From Ctenosaura bakeri (taxonomy: Eukaryota; Chordata; Lepidosauria; Squamata; Iguanidae), in assembly GCA_948474755.1 (NCBI GenBank), contig CAOLHI010000393.1, positions 434,001 through 498,000 on the forward strand: a stretch of 64,000 nt of DNA. Reading direction: 5' to 3'. The notes beneath the pieces are model-generated. The model searched no databases. It saw only the letters and a program-made list of their open reading frames with translations, and was not told where the DNA came from. Shown one piece after another: positions 25,001 to 37,000 of the stretch. Position 1 is the first letter of the stretch. The number at the start of each line of letters is the position of its first letter. The translations under genes and the position numbers were made by a program.

Positions 25001-28000
25001 GCCAGAACCTCACGTCCAAACCGAGCATCTCTGCGAGACCGGCAGTCAAGCCTGTAGTGGCGCACGAAGGTCGATGGTTGAGACCAGGTCGCCACACGGC
25101 AGAGTTCATGGAGGTCCACACCTCTCAGGAGGGCTGCGGATATTGCCATGGCCCTGGTGGAATGGGCCCGAAGGAAGGCTGGTGGAGGCTTCCTGGCGAG
25201 CTCATACACCAGCTCAATAGTCTGTACCACCCACTTGGAGAATCGCTGGGTGGATACCTTATGGCCCCTCCGCCGCCTGCCACAGTGGACGAACAGGTGT
25301 GGTGATTGTCTGAAAGGGGCAGTCCTGTTCTTGTAGAATGCCAAGGCCCGACGCACATCCAAGGAGTGAAGGGACTGCTTCAACGGTGTTGTCGGGTTCT
25401 GAAAGAAGGTCGGTAGGATGATGTCCTGGCTGAGATGGAAGCTGGACACCACCTTTGGTAAAAAAGAAATGTCCAGTTGGAGAACGACCTTGTCTCTGTG
25501 GAAGACGAGGTATGGCTCGTCAGTCCTCAAAGCTGTCAGCTCCCCTGTGTGCCTGGTTGAGGTGACAGCCACCAGGAAGGCAGTCTTCAAAGTAAGCAGC
25601 CTGTCGTCAGCAGTCGCCATGGCCTCGAAGGGCGGTCTCGTCAGCTGCGATAGCACCAACGATAATGACCACGGCGGTAGCGGTGGCGATACCGGCGGGT
25701 ATAGGTGCTGGAGGCCCTTCAGGAACCGCTTAACGGTACTGTATCGAAAGAGCGTCGTCGACTGGGATCATGGCAGTTGGTATGCCACGATAGCGGTGAG
25801 GTAGACCTTCAAAGACGGGAAGGCTAAGCCCTGCTGCCGAAGGTGTAAAAGGAAATGGAGCACGGTAGGCATGTTGACCGGCAATACCGGCTCCCTCCTT
25901 TCCTCAGCAAAGGCCACGAAGTGGCACCACTTGTAGTGGTAGTTGCGGCGCATCGACTCCTTCCTGGCTGCGGTCAAGACGTTGCCGATGATGCGGTCGG
26001 CTACGGCGATATCCTCCAGGCACGGAGGGACAAGAGCGGCAGGTCTGGGTGGAGTACGCGGCCGCCGGAATGGGACAGCAGGTCCGGTGTCTACGGGAGC
26101 CTCAGGAGGCGGTCGCAGGCAGCCTCGAGTAGGGGCGTGAACCAGTGCTGCCTCGGCCAGTACGGGGCTACGAGGACGACATCTGCTCGGTTGGCAAGGA
26201 TCTTGGATATCATGCGACCGAGGAGGGGAAACGGAGGGAATACGTACAGGAGCCCCTCGTTCCACCTGAATTGGAAGGCGTCCCCAATGGAGTTCCGATC
26301 GCGGCCGGCCCTCGAACAGAAGCGGTGGCACTTCGCATTCTCGCCGGTTGCGAAGAGGTCGATGGTGGGCTCGCCCCATTGGTCCCGGATCATCTGGAAC
26401 ACTCTGTTGGAGAAGGACCACTCGTGGTGGGAGGAGGTGTCTCTGCTGAGCGCGTCCACTGTGGTGTTCTCCTGCCCGGCCAGGTGAACCGCCACTGGAT
26501 GGATTTTTAGCAGGACGCACCAGTTCCAGAGATCAAGGGCTATGTTCAGGAGGGTGGTCGAATGGGTCCCTCCTTGCCTGTTGACGTAGCAGACCGCCGT
26601 CGTGTTGTTCGTGAGGATCAGCACCGGCAGGCTGGTCACGCGATGGTGAAATGCTCTCAGAGCTTTGAAAATGGCGAGTAGTCTGAGAGCGTTGATGTGG
26701 AGAATGGCTTCGTCATTCATCCACTGACCTCGGACTCTGAGTTCGCCGGAGTGGGCTCCCCAGCCGTACAGAGAGGCGTCTGTGGTGACCGTGACTTTCG
26801 GCGTCTGCTCCCGAAAGGCATCCTGGACAGGAGGTGGTCGTAGGACTGCCACCAAAGGAGGGACCGCCGAATCTCCGACGGCAGTGTGAGACGCAGCCTC
26901 TGGTCGTCCCGCAGCGGGTTGAAGGCCCGGACAAACCAGTGTTGTAGTGGTCTCGCGTGGAGCCTGGAGAGGTACGTCATGGCGGTGGTGAAGGCCATGT
27001 AGCCGAGGAGCTGCTAGATCCTCCTGGCTGACATCATTGGTGCATTGGAGGCTGCCAACGTGGCCTGGCATAAAGTCCGTGCGCAGTCGACCGGTAGAAA
27101 AGCCCTGGCCGATACCGAGTCCAAGGTTGCGCCAATGAAGTCTAGCACCCTCGTCTGCTCGAGGTGGGACTTCTTCGGGTTGACCCGGAGCCCAAGATGG
27201 GTCAAAAGTGTCAGAGTCCAGTGAATATCGTCGTAGAGCTTCTGCTTGCAGGACGCCACCAACAGCCAATCATCCAAGTACGGATAGACAGAGACGCCCT
27301 TCGTCTGCAGGTATGATACCACTGGGGCCATGCATTTGGTAAAGACCCTGGGCGCGGTGGAGAAGCTGAATGGTAGCACCTTGTACTGGTAGCAGGTGTC
27401 GTCAACCGCAAACTGCAGGTACCGTCTGTGCTGCAGGCGGATGGTGATGTGGAAGTAAGCGTCCTTGAGATCGATGGAGGAGAACCAGTCCCCTCGGCGA
27501 AGGAAAGGTAGGATCGAAGATAGGGTCACCATCTTGAACTTTTTGGGGCGGATGAAGTTGTTCACCCCCTGAGGTCCAGGATAGGTTGCAAGGTCCCGTC
27601 CACCTTCGGTACCGTGAAGTACCGGGAGAAGAAGCCGGTGTTGCTGGCTGAGAACGGGAGTGTCTCGATCGCTCCCTTTTGAAGAAGGGACTGGATCTCT
27701 TCCAGCAGGGCTGGGCTGGCCGGGGTGGAAAAGGGAGACACCTCGCGGTGGAATATCTTGAAATTCTATGGCGTAGCCAAGACGGACGATGGAAAGAACC
27801 CAAGAGTCTGGGGTGATGTGGCGCCACTCGGCAAGGTGTCTGGCCAGGGCCGGCTGATCTCGGAGGACTGCTGGCAGGCTGAATGTTGGTACTGGTGGCG
27901 ACCTGTGGAAACCCTCAAAAGCGGGACTTCGCCTCGGAGGACAACTTCTTGGAGGATGAAGTCGGTCGCCGTCTGAAGGGTCTCCGGGTGGTGGAGGCAG

Positions 28001-31000
28001 TCAATGGATTAGATTGGGCAGAGTGGGTGGACCTCTGCTGGTAGGAGATCGACGACCTGCGCCAGGACTGGCGTGAGCTGGAAGATCAACGGGCTTGGGA
28101 CGGCTGGTGGATCCCCATCTTCTTGGCCGTTAGTCAGGCCTTGAAGATGGAGTCCATAGTCTCGTCCGTGGCGAAGTTGAAGAGCCCCTGGCCATCAAAG
28201 GGGAGATCCTCAATCCGCCTCCGGCTGTCCTCCTGTAGGCCAGATGAGCGTAGCCACGCATGCTGGCGGAGCGCGACCGAGCCAACCATCACCCTCGAAG
28301 CAACCTCCACGGCGTGCTTCAAGGGCAGGATCTGTTGGCTGGAGATCGCTATGGCCTTGCTATAGAGGTGGGAGGCAGTCGAGCGGCTCTCGTCCGGGAG
28401 GCTGGTCAAGAGAGGGGCGAGCTGGTCCAAAATTTTGCGCAGATATGCCGCAAGGCATGCCTGCATGTTAGACACTCTGATGTTAAGGGAGGAGGCGGTG
28501 TAGAACCTCCTTCCAAAAGTGTCAACTTTCGCCCCTCTCGGTCCGGCGGCATAGTATGGGCCCTGTTGCCTCCCTTGACCTGCGCGGACTCCACCACTAT
28601 AGAGTTCGGTACCGGATGGCTGAAGAGGAAGTCTGCCTTCTCCTTCTGGTACAGGTGCTCCAGTCGAGGAGGAATTGGCTGGGTGGACACCGGTTTGTCC
28701 CAAGGCTGCTTGACAGCCTTCAGCAGCTTAGGCAGGAGGGGAAGCGGGGCGGTAGCCTGTTGTTGAGCCTCCACCAACTCAAAAACCGGACCTTCCTCCT
28801 CTGGTTCTGGCTGTGCCACCTTCTGGCCGAGGGTTGCCGCCATCCGGTGCTGTCTCCGGTGTCAGCTCACCAAACCCAAGCGGAAGCGACTCATGTGAAG
28901 CAGGAGTCAGGTCCTCCGATTCAGTTCCCGAGTCGTCAGATTGAACCAAGGACGACCGGGAGTGCTCAGTAGACCTCGCCAGAGACTCTTGCACCGCAGG
29001 GCGCCGGGGAGACCGTTGGAGCGGTACCGACGGTGTTGCGGTGGGTACCGTCGTCGCAGTTGCCGGGGTGGCTGAGGTGATGGGCACCACAGTCGAGCGC
29101 ATCTTCTTAGCCGCCTGGGTCACTGATGTTGTCGCCGATGCCGGCCAGGTTGAAGTGGGCTCGACGGGGCGCGTGGTGGTGGATGTGACCCTGGGGGGCA
29201 GGGAGATCGCATGATATAGCGGCGATGGTTCCCTCGCCCTGCGGTACCGAGGGGGCGGAGACTTGGTGCGGGAGCACTCACGTCTCCGGTCACCTCTGGA
29301 TGGTGACTGGGGCCGCTGGTAGGGCACCCAGTGCTGGGCGTCGTGATGGTACCGATCTCTATTTGATGGCGAATAGGATCGGTACTCCGCTGGGTACTCC
29401 CTCCATTCGGACTCCCGCAGGGACCTGGCGATATGAGAGGCTGAGGTGCAACGGAAGTCGGTGGAGCGGCATGGGTGTGGGTCGTCACACACCTCTCGAC
29501 GCCGAGGTGACGGTGGCCAGGCTCTGTGCTCTGGAGAGCAAGAGTAGCTCCTGTCCGAGGCCGATCGGTGCCTGGACGAAGGCCGATGGTGCTCCGTCAC
29601 CTCTTCCCCTCAATCCACCGAGCCACGGTGGCTATGCGGGGTCTCCGCCTCCGTCAGGACCGGTGGTTCCGGTGAGGGCGAGGTCTCCACAGCCTGCTCC
29701 TCATCAGACAGCTCCAAGATCTCCTCCGGCAGGTCTTCCAGGAGCTGAGTAGGAGGTAGAGTTGGCAGACAAGTCTCCTTAGGGGGGGAGCGCCTCTTCT
29801 CCTCCTCCTCCTTTTCTCTCTCCTTCTCTTTCTCCTTCCTGCTTTCTGGGGCGGGGTGCTTCCTCTGCGCTGCAGTCAGTGGCCTCGACGGCTCGGAAGC
29901 CTTCGCAGCCGCGGGAGTCCCCTTTGCTGACTTAGCCACCGAAGACAGCTTTGGGATCCATGGAAGCGCGGAGACGGGCATCCTCGGTGTCGGTACTGAG
30001 CCCAGTACCGGCGAGGTGGACGGAACGGCAGCCGCCTATATCGTCGGAGTCAAAGCCACTCTCGAAGCCTTGGCCATCTCAGCACATGGCGTTTCCTCCA
30101 TGCCCTGAGCGACTGTTCCCAACAAAAGGACTTGAGTCGCAACGACCGGTTCCTCAGGGTCTGGGAGGTAAAGTCACGGCAAATTGGGCAAGACATGGTG
30201 TTATGGGTCTCGCCCAAACAAAACAAACACTGTGAGTGTTTGTCCACGAGAGCGACTTTCTGCCTGCAGGATGTGCACTTTTTGAAGAGAGCCGCCGACA
30301 TAGAACGGAGAAAGAAGAATGAAGGAGGTCGAGAAGCGAAGGACGACGAAGAAGAGGGAGAGAAAATAAAGCAAGTTACCAAAGTCCAGTCTGAAATCCA
30401 AGCCGAGGTCAGAAAACAAGCCAAAACGTCCGAAAAGCCAAGCAAACAGTCCGAAAAGTAATGGAACAAGCCAAGAACCTTCCGTTCGCAACGGCGGACG
30501 AGAAAGAACTGAGGAGCGACCGTTGCTCGGCAGGAGGAGCATGCGCAGTACTGGCATGGGGGAGGGGTTCTCGCCAAGCTACTAAGCTCTAGAATCTTCC
30601 GAATGCTACCGCGCACGCGCGAAAGCTCCTAGTGTGTGAAGGCACAGAGACCACGAAGAAGAAATGCTTCTGATATTGAATCAACATCATATCTTACAGC
30701 AGAAACACTCATCCCTCCATTTTAGCTTTTTGAAAATTTATCATACTGCATGAAGACTTTTATGTGACTTGAAAGTTCAGACACTTTTATGCCAACTTTG
30801 TTAGTCCTCATAGCATCATTTGTTATCCTTTGTTATATAAATTGATGTTTTGCAGACAGTTACATATTTTGCATAATTCTGGCACTCACTTAGAAACAGC
30901 CTTCAGCTTGGCTTTGGGAGCCTCTGCATTTTCATCAAGTGCCATTGCCTCCTCCTCCAGCTCTTCGTCTGCCTGGTGTTTCCCACTCATGTCACTGAGG

Positions 31001-34000
31001 TCTGAGTCAGAATCTGAATTCAGCGTATACTTTGCTTTGGCTGAAAATAAGCAAAATGAAAATGAAAAAAGCTGCAGTCTAATAATATCTCTGCAGAGTT
31101 CTCACTGAGTTCAACAGGATTTACTCTCAGGGAACTGTGTGCGGGATTGCATTTGCTGTTACCAGTAAAGAGAATCAACTCAAGCACCTTCACAAGTTTC
31201 CATGTATATTTAAAAAAGTTATTTTAATGTATCAGAAGTTCTTAAGAAGACATTATCAAGTAAACCTCCAAGTTATTTCTTAATCCTATATAAACCTACC
31301 TGCAGCTTGGCGACGTGGTATGCCTGCACGAGGTGCAACCTCTACTATATCATTGTGATCAAAATCATCATCGTTGTCGTCAGATTCTGTATCAGACCAA
31401 GGATTTCTTTTCATAGTTTTTTTCACTGGCTTGAACGGCAGCACAGATTGTTTCCTGGAATCTGGAAATAAGTAAATTAATTTGCTAAACTGAAAGACCA
31501 ATTTGTGTTCAAGTTGATGTGTTCAAGTGAAACAGTGAAAATTCATGACTGCTGAGATGCAAAACACTGACTCTACTTACTTTTTTGCTTTGTGAGGTGG
31601 TGGTGCATACAAATATTTAGGACAGGCTTTTTTTTCTGAAATAAAACCAGGTTCTATAAAAAGATTACTTCCCTCGAAGAGATCTTTGTGAACAGATCTT
31701 ACCTGGCTCTGTTTTCAGTTTCTTTGCCAACCTTTGCTTAAGGCTCTTTGGTTCCTTATCACACTCTGGTGAATCTCCTTCTTGATTTCCATCAAGCTCA
31801 GTTTTTTCAGTCTACAGTGAAATAGAGAAAAGAAGCAATGGTCACCTTGGAGTGGATAACTGGGGGGAAAAAGTATCCAAAAGGAAAAGCAATGTAGATA
31901 TTATAAATTAATATCGTGTACACACACACACAAGACTATTTACTGTATTACCTTGATTTTTTTTTTTAATTTCTTCTCTGCGTCTGCTTTCATCTCTTCA
32001 GTTATTCGGGGAATGACTCTTCTGCCATGTGGAGAGGGCATGACTTCCTGCAGCTTCTTTACTTTCAGCTTTCCACCTTTCCCTTTGACGGGCTTGCCTG
32101 TGCCCCCTGACATGTCATCCTGTTTTTCCTTCTCTTCTAGGTTCTAGAGAAGGTGGCATAACAGAAATTGGCTACTGCTAGGCAGTGTTGGCTTTCACAG
32201 CTGTAAAGTTACCCAACAGCTAGGCATAGCAACCTTACACAAGGAACAGGAATAAGAATTACATTTTTGCTTTATACATATTTTTATTTATTTATTTTTA
32301 AACAAAGAGAGACACCTCAGTGTAACCAAAACTGGTTTCAACTGTGGTTTTTGATAGGAAAACTTGCTTTTCTTTTTTAAAGAAATGTATTAATATCTTT
32401 GTTTTTTAGATGTACTTTTTAAAATCTATATTGTGAGCCTTCTCAACTCCCACGTTGGGAAAAAGGTGGGAGGAAAATAATAACTAAACCTGAATTAGGC
32501 ACCACTCACGTTGCCTATTAGCAGAATTCAGAAAGAGCCCCTAGGATCTTTCTGTTCTCCACTCTCAACATTCAGAAACGTCTGCTTTGGAACATAGTAG
32601 TAGCTCAGAGTCACAGTCAGCCAGTCTCCTCTGACATAAGATCATCCTTTTTCAGTGTCTTCCTTTTAGAAGACACAGGTAGTTCTCCTCACAGTCTTCC
32701 TTTCAGTGGAAGACAGAAGCAACACCCAATGTAAGAAAGGTTCCTGCTGTGAGTACTTAGTTGTTACAAACTCTGAACTTACTACCTGCAGCTTTCACCA
32801 AAATGATACTTACATCAAGAGCCTCAACAAAGACAGCAAGGTCTTCCCTCCATAAATAATCAGGATTCTTTCGTTTCAGGGTTTCCAGCTCAGTTTCCTA
32901 AAAAAGGGCAGGTGACAAAGAGTTAGATACATGATTCAGGCTTCAAAGGCTATCACCTCTCCAGCTTTTCTCAGAACAAGTAATCCACCTACTTTGTTAT
33001 CTCGCTGTTTGCACAATTCATCCTTTTTCTCCTTTGTTAGGTACCAGAGAGGCATGTTCAGTAGATAGTTGAAATCTGGCCCAGTGGCTGCAGCAGATTC
33101 ATTTTCCTTCTCACTTTCTCCTTCTTCACTTGTGTCATCATCATTGCCCTGTAATGGTAGCAGCAGTAGTTGGTCATTTGTTAATAGCTGCTGAGGTGTC
33201 TCAGCAATTGCAACACAGTTCACCTTTCCAAAGCAAAGAGGTTGTTCTCTGCCCATCTCCCAATATCCTCCCTTTGACCTTTGGAAACTAGCTGTGACAG
33301 TAGATCCTTGTGCTCATTGTCTGTTCCCTAGATGGAAATGCTGAATACCAGAACCCAATACCACTTCCCAAGAAATGAGATAATGATGAAGCTAGAAATA
33401 CTGCCATCAGGTCAGCTCTGCATACAGCACTGAGGTCACCTTTCCACTTTAAAAAACCACTAGTCCTTAAGATAGGATGATCTGAGCTGCAGCAGTTGTA
33501 ATGGTGGTAGGATCCCCCCCACAGTTACAGACATAGGAGTCATAACTAAACTACATAAAAGGAGTAGAATGAGGTCTATAATACCTGCTGCTGAGATTCC
33601 TTCCATTTCTTTACTGGATCAGAATCATAACCCCTCTGGATAAGGACCTTAATCAATTCTTTCTTGGGCTTGTTCTCGGGGGGGAAAAAACATTTGCAGA
33701 TCATCAATAGAAATGAACACAGACGAACAAAACTCCAAAATGGTACACTGGAAAATTACTGTGAAGGTCCATTTGTGCAAAGGAGAAGGTGATATGCACA
33801 AATATGTTAACTCTTTCTGCCCACACAAGACAAGGAATGATGTCACTTTGACTGAGATTTTTGCTAGCTCCTAACTCCTCCACTCAGTTTCATGCAAAAG
33901 CCAGAAACAGAATCAAAAGCATTGAAGAAACCCCTTGCCACTGACAGGGTGGGGCTGGATGTCTCCTTCTCCTTGGCGAGAATGTTCCCAATGTATCATT

Positions 34001-37000
34001 CTCTGTCAGTGGTGAAGGAGCCATCCAGGAATGAGACCTACCAAGCCTCTACCTGTGTGGGAAGGGAAAAGATGGCAAGAGAACAAAATCTTACATAAAG
34101 TTAGGTGGGAACCATTTGCTGGAAGACCCTCCTGCTACAAGAGGCTCTTGCAGGAACAAACCTGTCCAACTTATAGTGATTGATGAAGGTGGAAGGATTT
34201 GCCCAGGTAGCTGCTCTGTAAATCTTCTCCAAGAGTGTGTTGGTTGAATAAGCTGCTGAAGTAGCAACAGATCTCGTTGCGTATGCTTTTACTGTTTGTG
34301 GCTTAGAAAGTCTGAGTGATTCGTATGCAATGAAAATGCAGACCTTGAGCCATCTAGTAATCACAGAGGTTGAGGTCTTTTCGTTCAACAAAATTTGTAG
34401 ATTAGACACAAAAAGAGCTTGAGACCTCCTGAATGATCTAGGGCACCTGGTGTAAATTATTTAAGGCTCTCCAGACACCCAGTTTGTACTACTCTTTCTC
34501 CAAAGCAGTTGGATGCAGACAAAAGGAAGGAGGTACCGGAGGCCAGAAAGGCTGATAAGAAGAGTTCATCTTATGCAGAAAACTTAGATTCAACCAAGTG
34601 TCAAACATATGGCAAGAAGTGGCTACTGAGACAGCAGTCAGCTGGGAAACCTTTCTGGCTGATATGATGGCCGCAAGGAAAGGAACCTTGAGAGAAGGCA
34701 AGCAAAAGGGCACCAACTATAATGGCTCAAATAGAGCCTTCATAAGGGTGTGGAGGACTTTATGGAGGTTCCATGTAGGAAAATCATGCACTACAAGAGA
34801 AGGGAGCAAGGAAGCTCCTCTAAAGAAGTGCTTTATGTATGGGTGAGAGGATATCACAGCCCTGATGACCTGAGGTAAGATCGAGGCCAAAGCAAAATCT
34901 GCCCACAGGGTGTTAGGTTTAAGGTCTATGTTTAATCCCAACTGCAAAAACTCTTAAAATGTTCTTCACCCTCACTAAGGACACATTTAGAGATTTTCTC
35001 CTAGCCCATCTGTGCAAAGCTCTCCACGTTACCTTGTAAATCCTAATGGCAGAGTTATGCCAGGAGAAAAGAAGAATATGAATACCTTGTCTGAATAACT
35101 TAGTCTCCTGTAAGACTTCTGTTCAGAAGCCAGATGGCTAGGTAAGCAGGACTGGGTCTTGTCACAATGGATGAGGGAGGGATGGGAGGAACTATGGCCT
35201 TTGTACTGTTATAGCCAGCAACTGTGATAATCATGGCTGTTGCAGCTAGCTGGGGAGTGACTAGCACCACAAGTGCCTGCTCTGTTTTCATCTTCCCCAA
35301 AAACCTCAGGAGGAAGAAGAGGAAAGGCATATATGTGACTTGGAGGCCAAGGTAAAAGACAAACATCCTGAGCTTCTGCTCTGTGGGAGTGATTAGGAAA
35401 CAAAATGGATGCATCATCATCCTCCCCACTTGTCTCAGACGTGTGCCCAAAGAATTCCATAGTGCAGCAGTCTTTGGTCATTTCTACAGTACGCTGTTAT
35501 AGTGCTATTATTCCACTTTCAGCATCCTATGGAATCCTGGGATTTGCAGTTTAGAGGAGCATTTAGAATTCTCAGCCAGAGAGCTCTTTGGCCTCAGTAA
35601 ACTACAAACCCTAGAATTCCACAGGATGTTGAAAGCAGAATAGCACTATAACATGTAGTGCAGAAATAGCCATCATCTCAGTCTCCTCAGCCATGTCTGT
35701 GCCAGAGGTAGAAATGAGATCTTGGTTCTCTAAGGGGAAGATCAGGCACATTTTGCTCCTTCCCACCAGCACAGGAGGCTCTGTGGGAGACAGCCTGAAT
35801 GTGGAGGGAACCAGAGATTGTCACCAAATAATCACATCTGCCTCAGCACTCGCACAGGCAGCTCCAGAGGAGCCAGCCATCGCAGTGAGGCAGATAGAGC
35901 AGCAAGCCTCTTCATGGCTTCCAGAGGAGGCAGATACGAGGATTCCTTTGTCCATGACCATGCAGATGGACTTAGAACTGCAGGAACTATTTGGCTTCCT
36001 TGGAGTCCCTGAAACTTTCCCCATCCCAAGTAGGGCACTCCTCAAAAACTGGATGGAAGGAAAAAATAACTGCAATGATTTAAAAACAGGGAGCTTGGTT
36101 CTTTAAAATCTTGAAGCAAAGTTAAAGTGGAAGAATAGAAATAGCATGTATATTTCTATACCGCTCATCAGCTAAGTGCTCTTTAAGCAGTTTACAATGT
36201 GTTAGCTAATTGCCCCCAACAAGCTGGATAATCATTTTACTGACCTGCAGAAGGATGAAAGGCTGAGTCAACCTGGAGCCTGGCAGGATCAAACTCTCAA
36301 CCTTGTGGCTGCAATACTGGCATTTAACCACTGTGCCACCAGAAAAACAGAGCAATTTGAAAAGGCAACCAAAAATGGGAAGCTTCTTAGGAATTAAAAA
36401 CAGCAGAAACAGAAAGGAACGTTGGAGGCTCCTGCATGGACTGGCATGAGAGGATCAAACCCATGAGTAGTGGATTGGTCTTCCCGCCATCCCGTGAAAG
36501 AGAGGGAATGTAAAGTTTTTTTGTTTTTGTTTTCAGTTCTTCCTTTCCTCTTTTTTTTTTAAAGATGTGCAGCAGCCCAAGAGAAAGAGAAGGCAAACAG
36601 TTAAGTCAAGGAAGCAGCAGAGATTCAATATGACGTGGATGGGGTGAAGGCAAGGAAACAAATCAAGTGGAAGAGCTAGGAGCTAGATAAATTCTCTATT
36701 AAAATAACATCATTCCTTGCCTTGCCTGGGTGGTAGAAGGAATTAATTCATTCCTGGATGGCTTGTTCTCTGCTGGCAAGTTTGATGGTTTGGCACTATG
36801 TGAGGAACAAAGACACCATAAACTGGCACTCCAGAACCAATATAATTGCTCTATCTCTTCAAAATGTATCAGATTGTTTAGTTTGTTCAAGTTCCATCTC
36901 AAATGAACATTTGCGTAATCTTTGTTTTGAACTGCATTTTTAGAAACATATAACTCAAGATACACTCTGATATTACTTACCAATCACGATTTTGCCCTCT

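Larger units (their letters stand above)
24615..30663 (-). mobile_element. DIRS-type retrotransposon, decayed copy (copy 2)
   Basis: The 6.05-kb element fills most of the TOP2A intron between the exons at 30890 and 24109, in the sense orientation. Terminal repeats and internal complementary region are preserved; all three frames are broken. Confidence 0.94.

Noticed and set aside
31581..31635. Possible extra TOP2A exon with good acceptor (TTTCAG) and donor (GTAAGT)
   Set aside because: Its 55-base length shifts the frame into early stops. The exons at 31703-31811 and 31300-31461 join in frame without it. It starts with eight As, so a one-base homopolymer error could hide a real 54-base exon; cDNA would settle this.
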